Assembly (NCBI GenBank): GCA_903904765.1
Contig: CAIVEA010000742.1
Span: 1-7,611, forward strand
Length of the DNA: 7,611 bases
From: an uncultured Chloroflexota bacterium
GTDB lineage: Bacteria; Chloroflexota; Anaerolineae; Aggregatilineales; Phototrophicaceae
Direction: 5' to 3'
Below, piece after piece: positions 1 to 6,591 of this stretch. How positions within the stretch are numbered: the first letter of the stretch is position 1; every line of letters starts with the position of its first letter. Both the position numbers and the translations under genes were made by a program. Below the pieces are notes generated by a model. That model saw nothing but the letters and a program-made list of their open reading frames with translations. It did no database searches and was not told the origin of the DNA.

Positions 1-1871
1 AAGCTATCGCCGAACAGCGTGGCCTGACCGAAGCCGACCTGCGTGCGGCGGTCATGACTTACACCCCCAGCGGCGTGATGGATGAATACGTCATGTTCGC
101 ATCGGCTGGTCAGGGCGGTCAGGTGCTGGCGATTGGCCTGCCCTCGATGCGCCTGCTGCGGCTCATCTCCGTCTTTACGCCCGAATCGTGGCAGGGCTAC
201 GGCTACGGTGCAGACGGCAACTCGGTGCTGAAGCAGGGCTACATTGATGGCCAACCGATTCTGTGGGGCGACACGCATCACCCGGCACTGAGCGAAACCG
301 CTGGCGAATATGACGGCCAATGGCTGTTCATCGGCGATAAGGCCAATGGCCGCGTGGCGGTGATTGACCTGCGCGACTTTGAAACCAAGCAAATCGTCCA
401 CAATCCGGCCTTCATGAACGATCATGGCGGCACGTTCGTCACCCCCAACACCGAATACATCGTGGAAGGCGGCCAGTACGGTCTGCCGATGGGCGGCGAA
501 TATGCCCCGATTTCCGACTATCAGAGTTCCTACAGCGGCATGATTACCTTCTGGAAGTTCAACCGCGACACGGGACGCATTGACAAAGATCAGTCGTTCG
601 CCATGCAACTCCCGCCCTACTGGCAGGACTTGTGCGATGCGGGCAAGGGCTTCTCGGAAGGCTGGATTTTCTGCAACTCGTTCAACGCTGAAATGGCGAC
701 GGGCGGCATCGAAGAAGGCAACCCGCCGTTCGAGGCTGGCGTGAGCAAGGGCGCGGTGGACTACCTGCACATCATCAACATCAATGCTGCCGAAGCCGTC
801 TTCAAGGCGGGTGGCGCGGTGGATGTCAACGGCTTTAAGGTCATCCCGCTGGCGACCTCGATTGAAAACAACCTGCTGTACCTCGCTCCCGAACCCCGCA
901 GCCCGCATGGTGCTGACGTAGCGCCGCACGGGGACTTCATTATGGTCGGTGGCAAGCTCGACCCGCATGTATCGGTCTACAGCTTCCAGAAGATTCAGGA
1001 TGCGATTGCCGCTGGCCCAAGCGAAACCGACACCTTCGGCGTACCTGTGCTGGCGCTGGAAAGCGTCCTCGAAACACAGGTTGAACTGGGTCTCGGCCCG
1101 TTGCACACCGTGTTTGACGATCAGGGCTACGCTTACACCAGCCTGTTCCTCGACAGCGCCGTAGCGCGTTGGAGCATCGGTGCAGAAGGCTACCGCCCGC
1201 AGGACGGCTGGAAGCTCATCAACAAGACTCCTGTGCAGTACAACGTCGGCCATCTGGCGGCTGCCGAAGGCGATACCGCCACACCCGATGGTCGCTTCCT
1301 CGTCGCCCTCAACAAGTGGTCGGTAGACCGCTTCCTCAGCACAGGGCCGCTGCTGCCGCAGAATCTTCAGTTGATTGACATCTCGCGCCCCGGCGACCAG
1401 ACGCAAATCCTGTACGATATGCCCATCACCGGCGCAGAACCGCACTACGCGCAAATCATCAAGGCCGACAAGCTCCATGCGTGGGAAGTCTATCCTGAAG
1501 TCGGTTGGAACCCCACCACGCAGTCGGTAGACCCGAACGCAGTCACGCAGGGGACGGAAGGCGTTACCCGCGACGGCACCAACGTCACGGTACGCATGAC
1601 CTCTGTCCGCAGCCACATGACCCCTGAACACGTCGAAATTCAGAAGGGCGACCATGTGACATGGACGATCACCAACGTCGAACGCGCCCGTGATGCCACG
1701 CACGGCTTCGCGCTGCCGTTCTATAACATCAATCTGAGCATAGAGCCGGGCGAATCGATCACCTTTGAATTTGATGCCACGCGCTCCGGTGTGTTCAGCT
1801 TCTACTGCACGGAGTTCTGCTCCGCGCTCCACCTCGAAATGATGGGTTATCTGATGATTAAGCCAGACTAA
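1..1871 (+). CDS. nosZ: Nitrous-oxide reductase, clade II (5'-partial)
   Basis: Reduces N2O to N2 outside the cytoplasmic membrane, the last step of denitrification. The frame is open to the left edge (first full codon at base 3), so the ATG at 54 is internal; the signal peptide and roughly 40-60 residues are missing. Numbering from that Met, all seven CuZ histidines of the family are recognisable: H75-H76 (DTHHPAL), H124 (NDHGG), H285 (SPHGAD), H351 (PLHTVF), H400 (VGHLAA) and H464 (EPHYAQ). The C-terminal cupredoxin domain (about 505-605) carries the CuA ligands H550, C585, C589, H593 and M596 in the pattern C-x3-C-x3-H-x2-M. Wording such as PPYWQDL and NSFNAEMATGG, and the NosB/NosD order downstream, indicate clade II rather than the Tat-exported clade I. 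Glu replaces the clade I Trp inside the CuA loop (CTEFC). The catalytic part looks intact. First gene visible; its promoter is outside the window. Confidence 0.97.
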   Translation, partial: AIAEQRGLTEADLRAAVMTYTPSGVMDEYVMFASAGQGGQVLAIGLPSMRLLRLISVFTPESWQGYGYGADGNSVLKQGYIDGQPILWGDTHHPALSETAGEYDGQWLFIGDKANGRVAVIDLRDFETKQIVHNPAFMNDHGGTFVTPNTEYIVEGGQYGLPMGGEYAPISDYQSSYSGMITFWKFNRDTGRIDKDQSFAMQLPPYWQDLCDAGKGFSEGWIFCNSFNAEMATGGIEEGNPPFEAGVSKGAVDYLHIININAAEAVFKAGGAVDVNGFKVIPLATSIENNLLYLAPEPRSPHGADVAPHGDFIMVGGKLDPHVSVYSFQKIQDAIAAGPSETDTFGVPVLALESVLETQVELGLGPLHTVFDDQGYAYTSLFLDSAVARWSIGAEGYRPQDGWKLINKTPVQYNVGHLAAAEGDTATPDGRFLVALNKWSVDRFLSTGPLLPQNLQLIDISRPGDQTQILYDMPITGAEPHYAQIIKADKLHAWEVYPEVGWNPTTQSVDPNAVTQGTEGVTRDGTNVTVRMTSVRSHMTPEHVEIQKGDHVTWTITNVERARDATHGFALPFYNINLSIEPGESITFEFDATRSGVFSFYCTEFCSALHLEMMGYLMIKPD

Positions 1872-1880
1872 CCCGAACCG

Positions 1881-1912
1881 GGGGTGGCGGAGGCGCAAGC
1901 GTCCGTCACCCC
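1881..1912 (+). promoter_or_regulatory. Strong GCAA-tetraloop hairpin between nosZ and nosB
   Basis: Arms 1881-1894 and 1899-1912 can form a 14-position stem with one G-U pair and one G-G mismatch, closed by the loop GCAA, a GNRA tetraloop. It begins nine bases after the nosZ stop. What follows is pyrimidine-rich (CCTCCCTCTCCCTT) but has no run of T, so it is not a classic intrinsic terminator. It may protect the 3' end of a processed nosZ transcript or partly attenuate read-through, giving more NosZ than assembly proteins. The function is inferred; the structure is seen. Confidence 0.6.
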
Positions 1913-1939
1913 TCCCTCTCCCTTCGCTTAACAGGCCTC

Positions 1940-1944
1940 AAAGG
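1940..1944 (+). promoter_or_regulatory. Ribosome binding site for the NosB-like gene
   Basis: AAAGG lies six bases before the ATG at 1951. This supports ATG 1951 over the in-frame TTG at 1945, which would leave no spacing to the same site. Confidence 0.55.
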
Positions 1945-1950
1945 TTGATT

Positions 1951-2622
1951 ATGGCTACGAATGCGATCTCCCCGACCAACACCGATAAACCCGTTCCAGC
2001 CAACAGCGCCCCCCGCGTCCGCTGGATGAAGGCGCTGCCCTCGATCATATTGCTGGTGGCAGCGGCGCTGATTGTGGCTTCGATGGCGCTCCCCTACTGG
2101 GGGCTGGTACTCGAAGCGCCGCAGTATCCGGGTGGGCTGCGCCTGCGCGTCTTTGTCAACGCCATGACGGGCGACGAAGACCCCCGTCTGGACGAAGTGC
2201 GCGAGATTGACGAACTCAATCACTACATCGGCATGCAATCGTTGTACGATGCCGCTAAGTTTGAACGCTCCATCGCTATTCCGGCGGTCATCATCATGAT
2301 CGTTTTGCTGGCAGCCGCGGCCTTCTGGTGGCGGCGCTGGTCATGGTTGCTCACACTGCCGGCCATCCTGTTCCCGTTCATCTACCTCGGTGATCTGGCC
2401 TTCTGGATGGCGAACTACGGTCAAAACCTTGACCCGTATGCACCGCTTTCCAGCGCCATCCACCCCTTCATCCCGCCTATCCTCGGCGAAGGCGTGATCG
2501 GGCAATTCAAGACGGTCGCCTATGTGGATACGGGCTGGTACATCGTCGTCGCCGCCAGTCTGCTGATCGTAATCGCCCTCGCTTACAAGTGGTTCAGTTC
2601 CAGACAGCCGTCTCAGGGGTAA
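1951..2622 (+). CDS. nosB: NosB-like four-helix membrane protein of clade II nos cluster
   Basis: A 223-residue integral membrane protein of unknown biochemical role. Hydrophobic segments lie at about 28-54, 107-126, 131-155 and 195-214. Two polar loops, about 55-106 and 156-194, fall on the same side of the membrane, probably the outside. The first contains YPGGL and EIDELNHYIGM; the second contains NYGQNLDPYAPL and GEGVIGQFKT, rich in conserved-looking His, Asn, Asp and Gly. A polytopic protein directly after nosZ and before nosD is a hallmark of clade II clusters, where it is called NosB in Wolinella-type operons. The symbol rests on position and topology, since I cannot align it. A role in NosZ maturation or in docking NosZ at the membrane is plausible but unproven. 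Seven bases separate it from nosD. The start at 1951 is chosen for its Shine-Dalgarno spacing; a TTG at 1945 would add two residues. Confidence 0.75.
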   Translation: MATNAISPTNTDKPVPANSAPRVRWMKALPSIILLVAAALIVASMALPYWGLVLEAPQYPGGLRLRVFVNAMTGDEDPRLDEVREIDELNHYIGMQSLYDAAKFERSIAIPAVIIMIVLLAAAAFWWRRWSWLLTLPAILFPFIYLGDLAFWMANYGQNLDPYAPLSSAIHPFIPPILGEGVIGQFKTVAYVDTGWYIVVAASLLIVIALAYKWFSSRQPSQG

Positions 2623-2629
2623 TCCGAAG

Positions 2630-4087
2630 ATGAATACGCTGCCGCACACCCTACACCGTCGCACCCTGTTCGCCCTGCTCTCGCTCCTGCTGATGGGTGC
2701 GCTGTTCACGCCCGCCGCTGCCGGTAACACATTGATCGTCGCACCGGACGGCACATACACCACGATTGTCGCCGCCCTCGCCGCCGCCCAACCGGGTGAT
2801 GTAATCGAAGTACACGGCGGCGTATACCCCGCCCCACTGGTGGTAGATAAGACCGTCTCGCTGCTCGGCGTTGACCAGCCTGCGATTGATGGTCAGGGCA
2901 AAGGCAGTCTGGTGCTGATTAACGCTTCGGACGTGGTGTTCAGCGGCTTCGTCGTGCGCCACAGCGGACAAAGCTTGACTCATGAGGACACCGCCATCGT
3001 CGTGCAGGGCGAGAACGTCACCGTGAGCGATAACCTGCTGGATGATGTGATGTTCGGCATCTACTTCGCAGATGCAGATGGCGGCATCGCTCGCAACAAC
3101 ATCATTCACGGCAAGCCGCTGGAGGAAAGCGTTCGCGGGGACGGCATCCGTGTGTGGTACAGCGACCATGTGCAGCTCATCGGCAACAAAATCGCCACCG
3201 GACGCGACACGTTGATCTGGTACGCCGACAACATCACCATACGCGGCAACCATATTCACAACAATCGCTATGGCCTGCACTTCATGTACAACGAAAATGC
3301 CACCGTGCAGGACAACATCATCGAGGACAATGCGGTGGGCGCGTACATGATGTATTCCGCCAATCTCGTGATGACCGGCAACCGCTACAGCAACAACCGG
3401 GGAGCCAGCGGCTACGGGGTCGCCCTCAAGGATATGGATCACGCGCAGGTCTCGAACAACATTTTCGTCGGGAACGTGGCGGCCATCTACCTCGACAACT
3501 CCCCCTCGGTGGCGGATGTCTATAACACCTTCAGCCAGAATTTCATCGCCTACAACGATATTGGCTTGGTGGGGCTGCCCTCCGTCAAGCGCAACATCTT
3601 CCAGAACAACACCTTCCTCGAAAATTTTGAGCAGGTCGCGGTGCAGGGACGCGGCGATCTGCTAGGCAACCTGTGGAGCAAAGACGGCATCGGCAACTAC
3701 TGGAGCAACTACGTCGGCTATGACCGCGACGGCGACAATGTGGGCGATATGCCCTTCCGTGCCGAAAAGCTATTTGAAAGCCTAACCGACAATGATCCGG
3801 CACTGAAGATGTTCGCCTTCAGCCCAGCTAGTACCGCCATTGATTTCGCAGGGTTCGCCTTCCCCTCGCTGCGTCCATCCCCCAAAGTGATAGACGACGC
3901 GCCGAGGATGCAGTACAGCCTGCCCGTTACCGCCGATGCGCCTGCCCAGCCCGTTTCACTACCCTTCATCGCTGTCACACTACTCCTGTTCGGCATCGGC
4001 GCGGGGATTTGCGCCCTCACGTTGCGAGGCCACCGCCGCCCGCATGTGACGGGCGCACTTCCGGGCAGCACCAGAGCCAGAGCCTAG
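2630..4087 (+). CDS. nosD: NosD, periplasmic beta-helix maturation protein
   Basis: NosD is the exported component of the NosDFY complex that matures the CuZ site of NosZ. The 485-residue product starts with a Sec signal: the basic LHRR, a hydrophobic core at about 13-26 and a likely cut after AAA at about 31. Residues about 40-340 are repeating short Asn/Gly-rich turns (GNxI, NNxF, YGLHFMY, DNAVGAYMMYS) typical of the right-handed parallel beta-helix (CASH/NosD family). The family's C-terminal motif GNYWSNYVGYDRDGDNVGD is at about 355-373. A hydrophobic helix at about 444-465, followed by basic residues (RGHRR), looks like a membrane anchor, so the protein is probably tethered facing outward. 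The start has only a weak ribosome site and follows the previous stop by seven bases, so translation is probably coupled. It is full length with no visible damage. A long open frame exists on the other strand but is a composition shadow. Confidence 0.93.
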   Translation: MNTLPHTLHRRTLFALLSLLLMGALFTPAAAGNTLIVAPDGTYTTIVAALAAAQPGDVIEVHGGVYPAPLVVDKTVSLLGVDQPAIDGQGKGSLVLINASDVVFSGFVVRHSGQSLTHEDTAIVVQGENVTVSDNLLDDVMFGIYFADADGGIARNNIIHGKPLEESVRGDGIRVWYSDHVQLIGNKIATGRDTLIWYADNITIRGNHIHNNRYGLHFMYNENATVQDNIIEDNAVGAYMMYSANLVMTGNRYSNNRGASGYGVALKDMDHAQVSNNIFVGNVAAIYLDNSPSVADVYNTFSQNFIAYNDIGLVGLPSVKRNIFQNNTFLENFEQVAVQGRGDLLGNLWSKDGIGNYWSNYVGYDRDGDNVGDMPFRAEKLFESLTDNDPALKMFAFSPASTAIDFAGFAFPSLRPSPKVIDDAPRMQYSLPVTADAPAQPVSLPFIAVTLLLFGIGAGICALTLRGHRRPHVTGALPGSTRARA

Positions 4088-4094
4088 AGGACAA

Positions 4095-4099
4095 AAGGA
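4095..4099 (+). promoter_or_regulatory. Ribosome binding site for nosF
   Basis: AAGGA lies five bases before ATG 4105. It fixes the nosF start there rather than at an in-frame ATG at 4009, which lies inside nosD and would prepend 32 unrelated residues. Confidence 0.65.
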
Positions 4100-4104
4100 A
4101 CATC

Positions 4105-4962
4105 ATGATTACCGCAACCAACCTGACCAAACGCTATGGCAGCGTCACGGCGCTGGATAACGTCTCCTTTTCCATCGAAGCGGGCGAAGCAGTGGCGCTG
4201 TGGGGCGCAAATGGCGCTGGCAAAACCACCACGCTACGCTGCCTGCTGGGTGTGCAGGGCTTTGAAGGCCGCCTGACCATCAACGGGATTGATGTCCACA
4301 AGCAGGGCAAGGCCGCCCGCGCTGCCATCGGTTACGTGCCGCAGGAAACCGCCTTCTACGATATGTCCGTGTTGGAGACGCTGCACTTCTATGCGCGGCT
4401 GAAGAAAACCGACGCAGGGCGCGTGAATGACGTGCTGGAGCAGGTCGCGCTGGTGGAACACCGCGCCAAGCGCGTGAATATGCTCTCCGGCGGGATGAAG
4501 CAGCGCCTTGCACTGGCTGTCGCGCTGCTGGCCGACCCGCCTGTGCTGGATGTGCAGGCACAGCGCGATTTCATCCACACCATCCAGCAGTTGAACCAGT
4601 CCGGCAAGACCATCGTGTTCTCCTCGCACCGTTTAGATGAGGTGATCGCGCTCGGCAGCCGCGTGCTGGTGCTATCCGAAGGAAAGCTGGCGCTGGAATG
4701 CCGCCCGCACGAACTAGCCGGCAAGCTGGGGCTGCACCGCTGGTTACGCATCTGGGTTCCTTCGCAGCACAAAGAGAACACGCTCAAAGTGCTGGAATCG
4801 CAGGGCTACGCCATCATGCCCAACGGCAGAAGCGTCTACGTACAGGTGAATCTGGGCGGGAAGATCGCCCCGCTACGCACACTGGAACTCGCCAACATCC
4901 CCGTCGAGGACTTCGACCTGCTGGATGGCGATCTCACGCTCAAGGAGGAAAGCCATGATTGA
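4105..4962 (+). CDS. nosF: NosF ABC ATPase with Walker B segment missing
   Basis: Cytoplasmic ATPase subunit of the NosDFY complex for NosZ copper-site maturation; 285 residues. Most nucleotide-binding landmarks are present in order: A-loop Tyr at about 11, Walker A GANGAGKT (34-41), Q-loop Gln80 (YVPQE), signature LSGGM (127-131) and H-loop His175 (FSSHRLDE). After the signature the chain reads ALLADPPVLDVQAQRDF. ABC ATPases have PPVLLLDEPTxNLD here, so about nine residues are gone between L148 and D149: the Walker B aspartate, the catalytic glutamate and most of the D-loop. The frame is kept and both flanks look normal. As written, the protein could probably bind ATP weakly but should not hydrolyse it. 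Residues about 205-285 form the usual C-terminal extension. The stop overlaps the nosY start by eight bases (ATGATTGA), so the two are translationally coupled. A sequencing or assembly loss of 27 bases is the main alternative. Confidence 0.92.
   Translation: MITATNLTKRYGSVTALDNVSFSIEAGEAVALWGANGAGKTTTLRCLLGVQGFEGRLTINGIDVHKQGKAARAAIGYVPQETAFYDMSVLETLHFYARLKKTDAGRVNDVLEQVALVEHRAKRVNMLSGGMKQRLALAVALLADPPVLDVQAQRDFIHTIQQLNQSGKTIVFSSHRLDEVIALGSRVLVLSEGKLALECRPHELAGKLGLHRWLRIWVPSQHKENTLKVLESQGYAIMPNGRSVYVQVNLGGKIAPLRTLELANIPVEDFDLLDGDLTLKEESHD
4942..4950 (+). promoter_or_regulatory. Strong ribosome binding site for nosY
   Basis: AAGGAGGAA is an almost perfect Shine-Dalgarno sequence inside the 3' end of nosF. 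Its GGAGG core ends six bases before ATG 4955, which sets that start rather than the in-frame ATG at 4925. Confidence 0.75.
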
Positions 4963-5809
4963 CCTAGCCACCGTACAGGCCATTACCGCCAAAGAACTGC
5001 GCGACGCGCTGCGAAACCGCTGGTTCGTGGTATTCACCATCGCCTTCGCCGGAATCGCGCTGGCGCTCTCCACCATGGTGCGCCCCACCGGAGCGTTCAC
5101 CCATGCCCTGAGCTACACGCGCACGGCGGCCAGTCTGGTCAACCTCGTTCTACTGTTCGTCCCATTGATCGGCCTCACGCTGGGGTCAGCCAACCTCGCC
5201 AGTGACCGCGAAACAGGCGCACTCACCTATTTGCTCTCGCAGCCCGTCAGCCGCGTCGAAGTGCTGCTCGGCAAGTATTTCGGGCTGGCAGGGGCGCTGT
5301 TAGCCACGCTCACGCTCGGCTTCGGCGCTGCCGGACTCGCGCTGGCGCTGCAAGGCGTGGCGCAGGAAGCTGGCAGTTACCTGATGACCGTCATCCTCGC
5401 CTACCTGCTGGCGCTCGCCATGCTCAGTTTGGGCTTCCTGCTCTCCAGCGTGGCGAAAAAGACCACCACCGCGCTCGGCGGGGCGCTGTTCCTGTGGTTG
5501 TTCCTCGTGTTCATTGGCGATCTGGGCATCATGGGGACATCCGTCGCCATGAAGTTCCCGATTGAAGGCGTGTTCTTCGTCACCGCCATCAACCCGCTGC
5601 AAATGTTCAAGATCGCTTCCATCCTCTCGATTCAGGCCAACCTCGAAGTGCTAGGGCCAGCCGGCCTGTATGCCACCGACCAGTTCGGTGCGCTGCTGCT
5701 GCCCATGCTGCTCGTCGGACTGTTCCTGTGGATTGTCCTGCCGTTGCTGGCGGCGGCCACCACTTTCTCGCGTCAGGAAAAGTTCATCTACCGGGAGGCG
5801 CGGTCATGA
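4955..5809 (+). CDS. nosY: NosY, ABC transporter permease
   Basis: Membrane subunit of the NosDFY complex; 284 residues. The N-terminal amphipathic stretch ITAKELRDALRNRWF is typical of ABC-2 type permeases of the NosY/GldF kind. Six hydrophobic segments are seen at about 22-41, 60-80, 106-132, 142-164, 172-190 and 245-270. The loop between the second and third reads ASDRETGALTYLLSQPVSR, the conserved cytoplasmic coupling region where such permeases contact their ATPase. The chain ends in a short cytoplasmic tail (SRQEKFIYREARS). It overlaps nosF by eight bases at its start and the lipoprotein gene by four at its end, implying coupled translation of all three. No damage is visible here, in contrast to its partner NosF. 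Confidence 0.93.
   Translation: MIDLATVQAITAKELRDALRNRWFVVFTIAFAGIALALSTMVRPTGAFTHALSYTRTAASLVNLVLLFVPLIGLTLGSANLASDRETGALTYLLSQPVSRVEVLLGKYFGLAGALLATLTLGFGAAGLALALQGVAQEAGSYLMTVILAYLLALAMLSLGFLLSSVAKKTTTALGGALFLWLFLVFIGDLGIMGTSVAMKFPIEGVFFVTAINPLQMFKIASILSIQANLEVLGPAGLYATDQFGALLLPMLLVGLFLWIVLPLLAAATTFSRQEKFIYREARS
5793..5798 (+). promoter_or_regulatory. Ribosome binding site for the YtkA-like lipoprotein gene
   Basis: GGGAGG inside the end of nosY lies seven bases before ATG 5806. It supports that start over an in-frame ATG at 5728, which would bury the lipoprotein signal behind 26 residues. Confidence 0.6.
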
Positions 5810-6534
5810 AAGCCATCGTCGGCCTAATCATCATCACGCTGCTGCTGACCGCCTGCGGACAGGCTGCCACGCCGCCCGCCGCCACACCGAACGTCACGCT
5901 GTCTGCCAGCGTCGAACCGCAACCGCTGGCGGTGGGAGAGGCCACTTTCATCGTCACGCTGCACGATGCCAGCGGCGCACCGGTAGACGGCGCGACCATC
6001 CATCTGCATGGCGACATGGATCATGAGGGCATGACCCCGATTGACCGCCAGAGCAGCGAAAGCACCAACGGCGAATATCGCCTCCCGTTCGCGTGGGAGA
6101 TGGGCGGCGGCTGGATCGTCACCGTGACCGCCACCCTCAAAGACGGCGGAACGATTACGCAGGACTTTAGCTATTTCGTGGACGCGGTGTCCAGCGAAAG
6201 CATCATCAACCACAGCGCGGACGCGCAATCGGCCGTCACCATCGCCTACGCGCCGGAGTCCACGCCCGTCGTCATGGGCGCATCGGCCGTCACCATCACC
6301 GTTACCGACGCGCAGGGCGCACCCGTGAATGACGCGCAGGTAGCGATCACCGCGAATATGGCGCACGACGGCATGATGCCCGTCACAGGCACAGCTACCG
6401 CCGCCGAAAACGGTCAGTATCGCGTCCCGCTGCAATGGTCAATGGCAGGCGACTGGAACATCACCGTGACCGTCACCCTGCCCGATGGTAGCCAGTCTGA
6501 ACAGGTTTTTAGTCAACAGGTAGCCGCATCGTAG
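5806..6534 (+). CDS. Lipoprotein with two YtkA/FixH-like domains, candidate copper carrier
   Basis: A 242-residue exported lipoprotein. The signal peptide MKAIVGLIIITLLLTAC ends in a lipobox (LTAC), with Cys17 as the lipidation site. Two similar beta-sandwich repeats follow, at about 28-125 and 142-240. Each starts with a V/T-rich strand, passes through DAxGAPV, then a Met/His cluster, then NGxYRxPxxWxMxGxW and xVTxTLxDG. The clusters are IHLHGDMDHEGM (66-76) and ANMAHDGMM (184-191). This layout resembles the YtkA-like/FixH-type extracytoplasmic domains often found with copper proteins. Position directly after nosY, with an ATGA overlap, makes a role in NosZ assembly likely. It may deliver copper in place of NosL, an unrelated lipoprotein chaperone not seen here, but nosL could lie outside the window. 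Domain family and copper binding are inferred from sequence style; the lipobox and duplication are seen directly. Confidence 0.8.
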   Translation: MKAIVGLIIITLLLTACGQAATPPAATPNVTLSASVEPQPLAVGEATFIVTLHDASGAPVDGATIHLHGDMDHEGMTPIDRQSSESTNGEYRLPFAWEMGGGWIVTVTATLKDGGTITQDFSYFVDAVSSESIINHSADAQSAVTIAYAPESTPVVMGASAVTITVTDAQGAPVNDAQVAITANMAHDGMMPVTGTATAAENGQYRVPLQWSMAGDWNITVTVTLPDGSQSEQVFSQQVAAS

Positions 6535-6563
6535 CCGATCACCCGCCCCAACAGCGGCTTTTT
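6522..6563 (+). terminator. Possible weak terminator or attenuator before the cytochrome gene
   Basis: AGCCGC (6522-6527) can pair with GCGGCT (6554-6559). An alternative is AGCCG (6533-6537) with CGGCT (6555-6559). A run of five T follows at 6559-6563. The stem is short and the loop long (17-26 bases), so termination would be partial at best. It lies in the largest gap after nosB, consistent with the cytochrome being expressed at a different level. Confidence 0.25.
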
Positions 6564-6576
6564 CGGAACATTTCCA

Positions 6577-6582
6577 GAGGAG
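6577..6582 (+). promoter_or_regulatory. Ribosome binding site for the cytochrome c gene
   Basis: GAGGAG within a longer purine stretch (AGAGGAGAGAG) lies nine bases before ATG 6592, giving the gene its own ribosome entry rather than coupling to the upstream stop. Confidence 0.6.
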
Positions 6583-6591
6583 AGAGTAACT

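Noticed and set aside
2651..3442. 263-codon open frame on the minus strand opposite nosD
   Set aside because: It is a composition shadow: repetitive His/Val/Ala-rich product, no ribosome site, no recognisable domain, lying fully within a well-supported nosD.
4009..4104. Longer nosF beginning at ATG 4009
   Set aside because: The extra residues lie inside the nosD C-terminus in another frame and are unlike any ABC ATPase N-terminus. ATG 4105 has a good ribosome site and gives the usual MITATNLTKRYG start.
5728..5805. Longer lipoprotein beginning at ATG 5728
   Set aside because: It would place 26 residues encoded over nosY before the signal peptide. ATG 5806 has a ribosome site and an ideal lipoprotein signal.
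5824..6435. 203-codon minus-strand open frame opposite the lipoprotein gene
   Set aside because: The product is Arg/Gly/Asp-rich with no domain or start signal. The plus frame has a lipobox, a ribosome site and an internal duplication.
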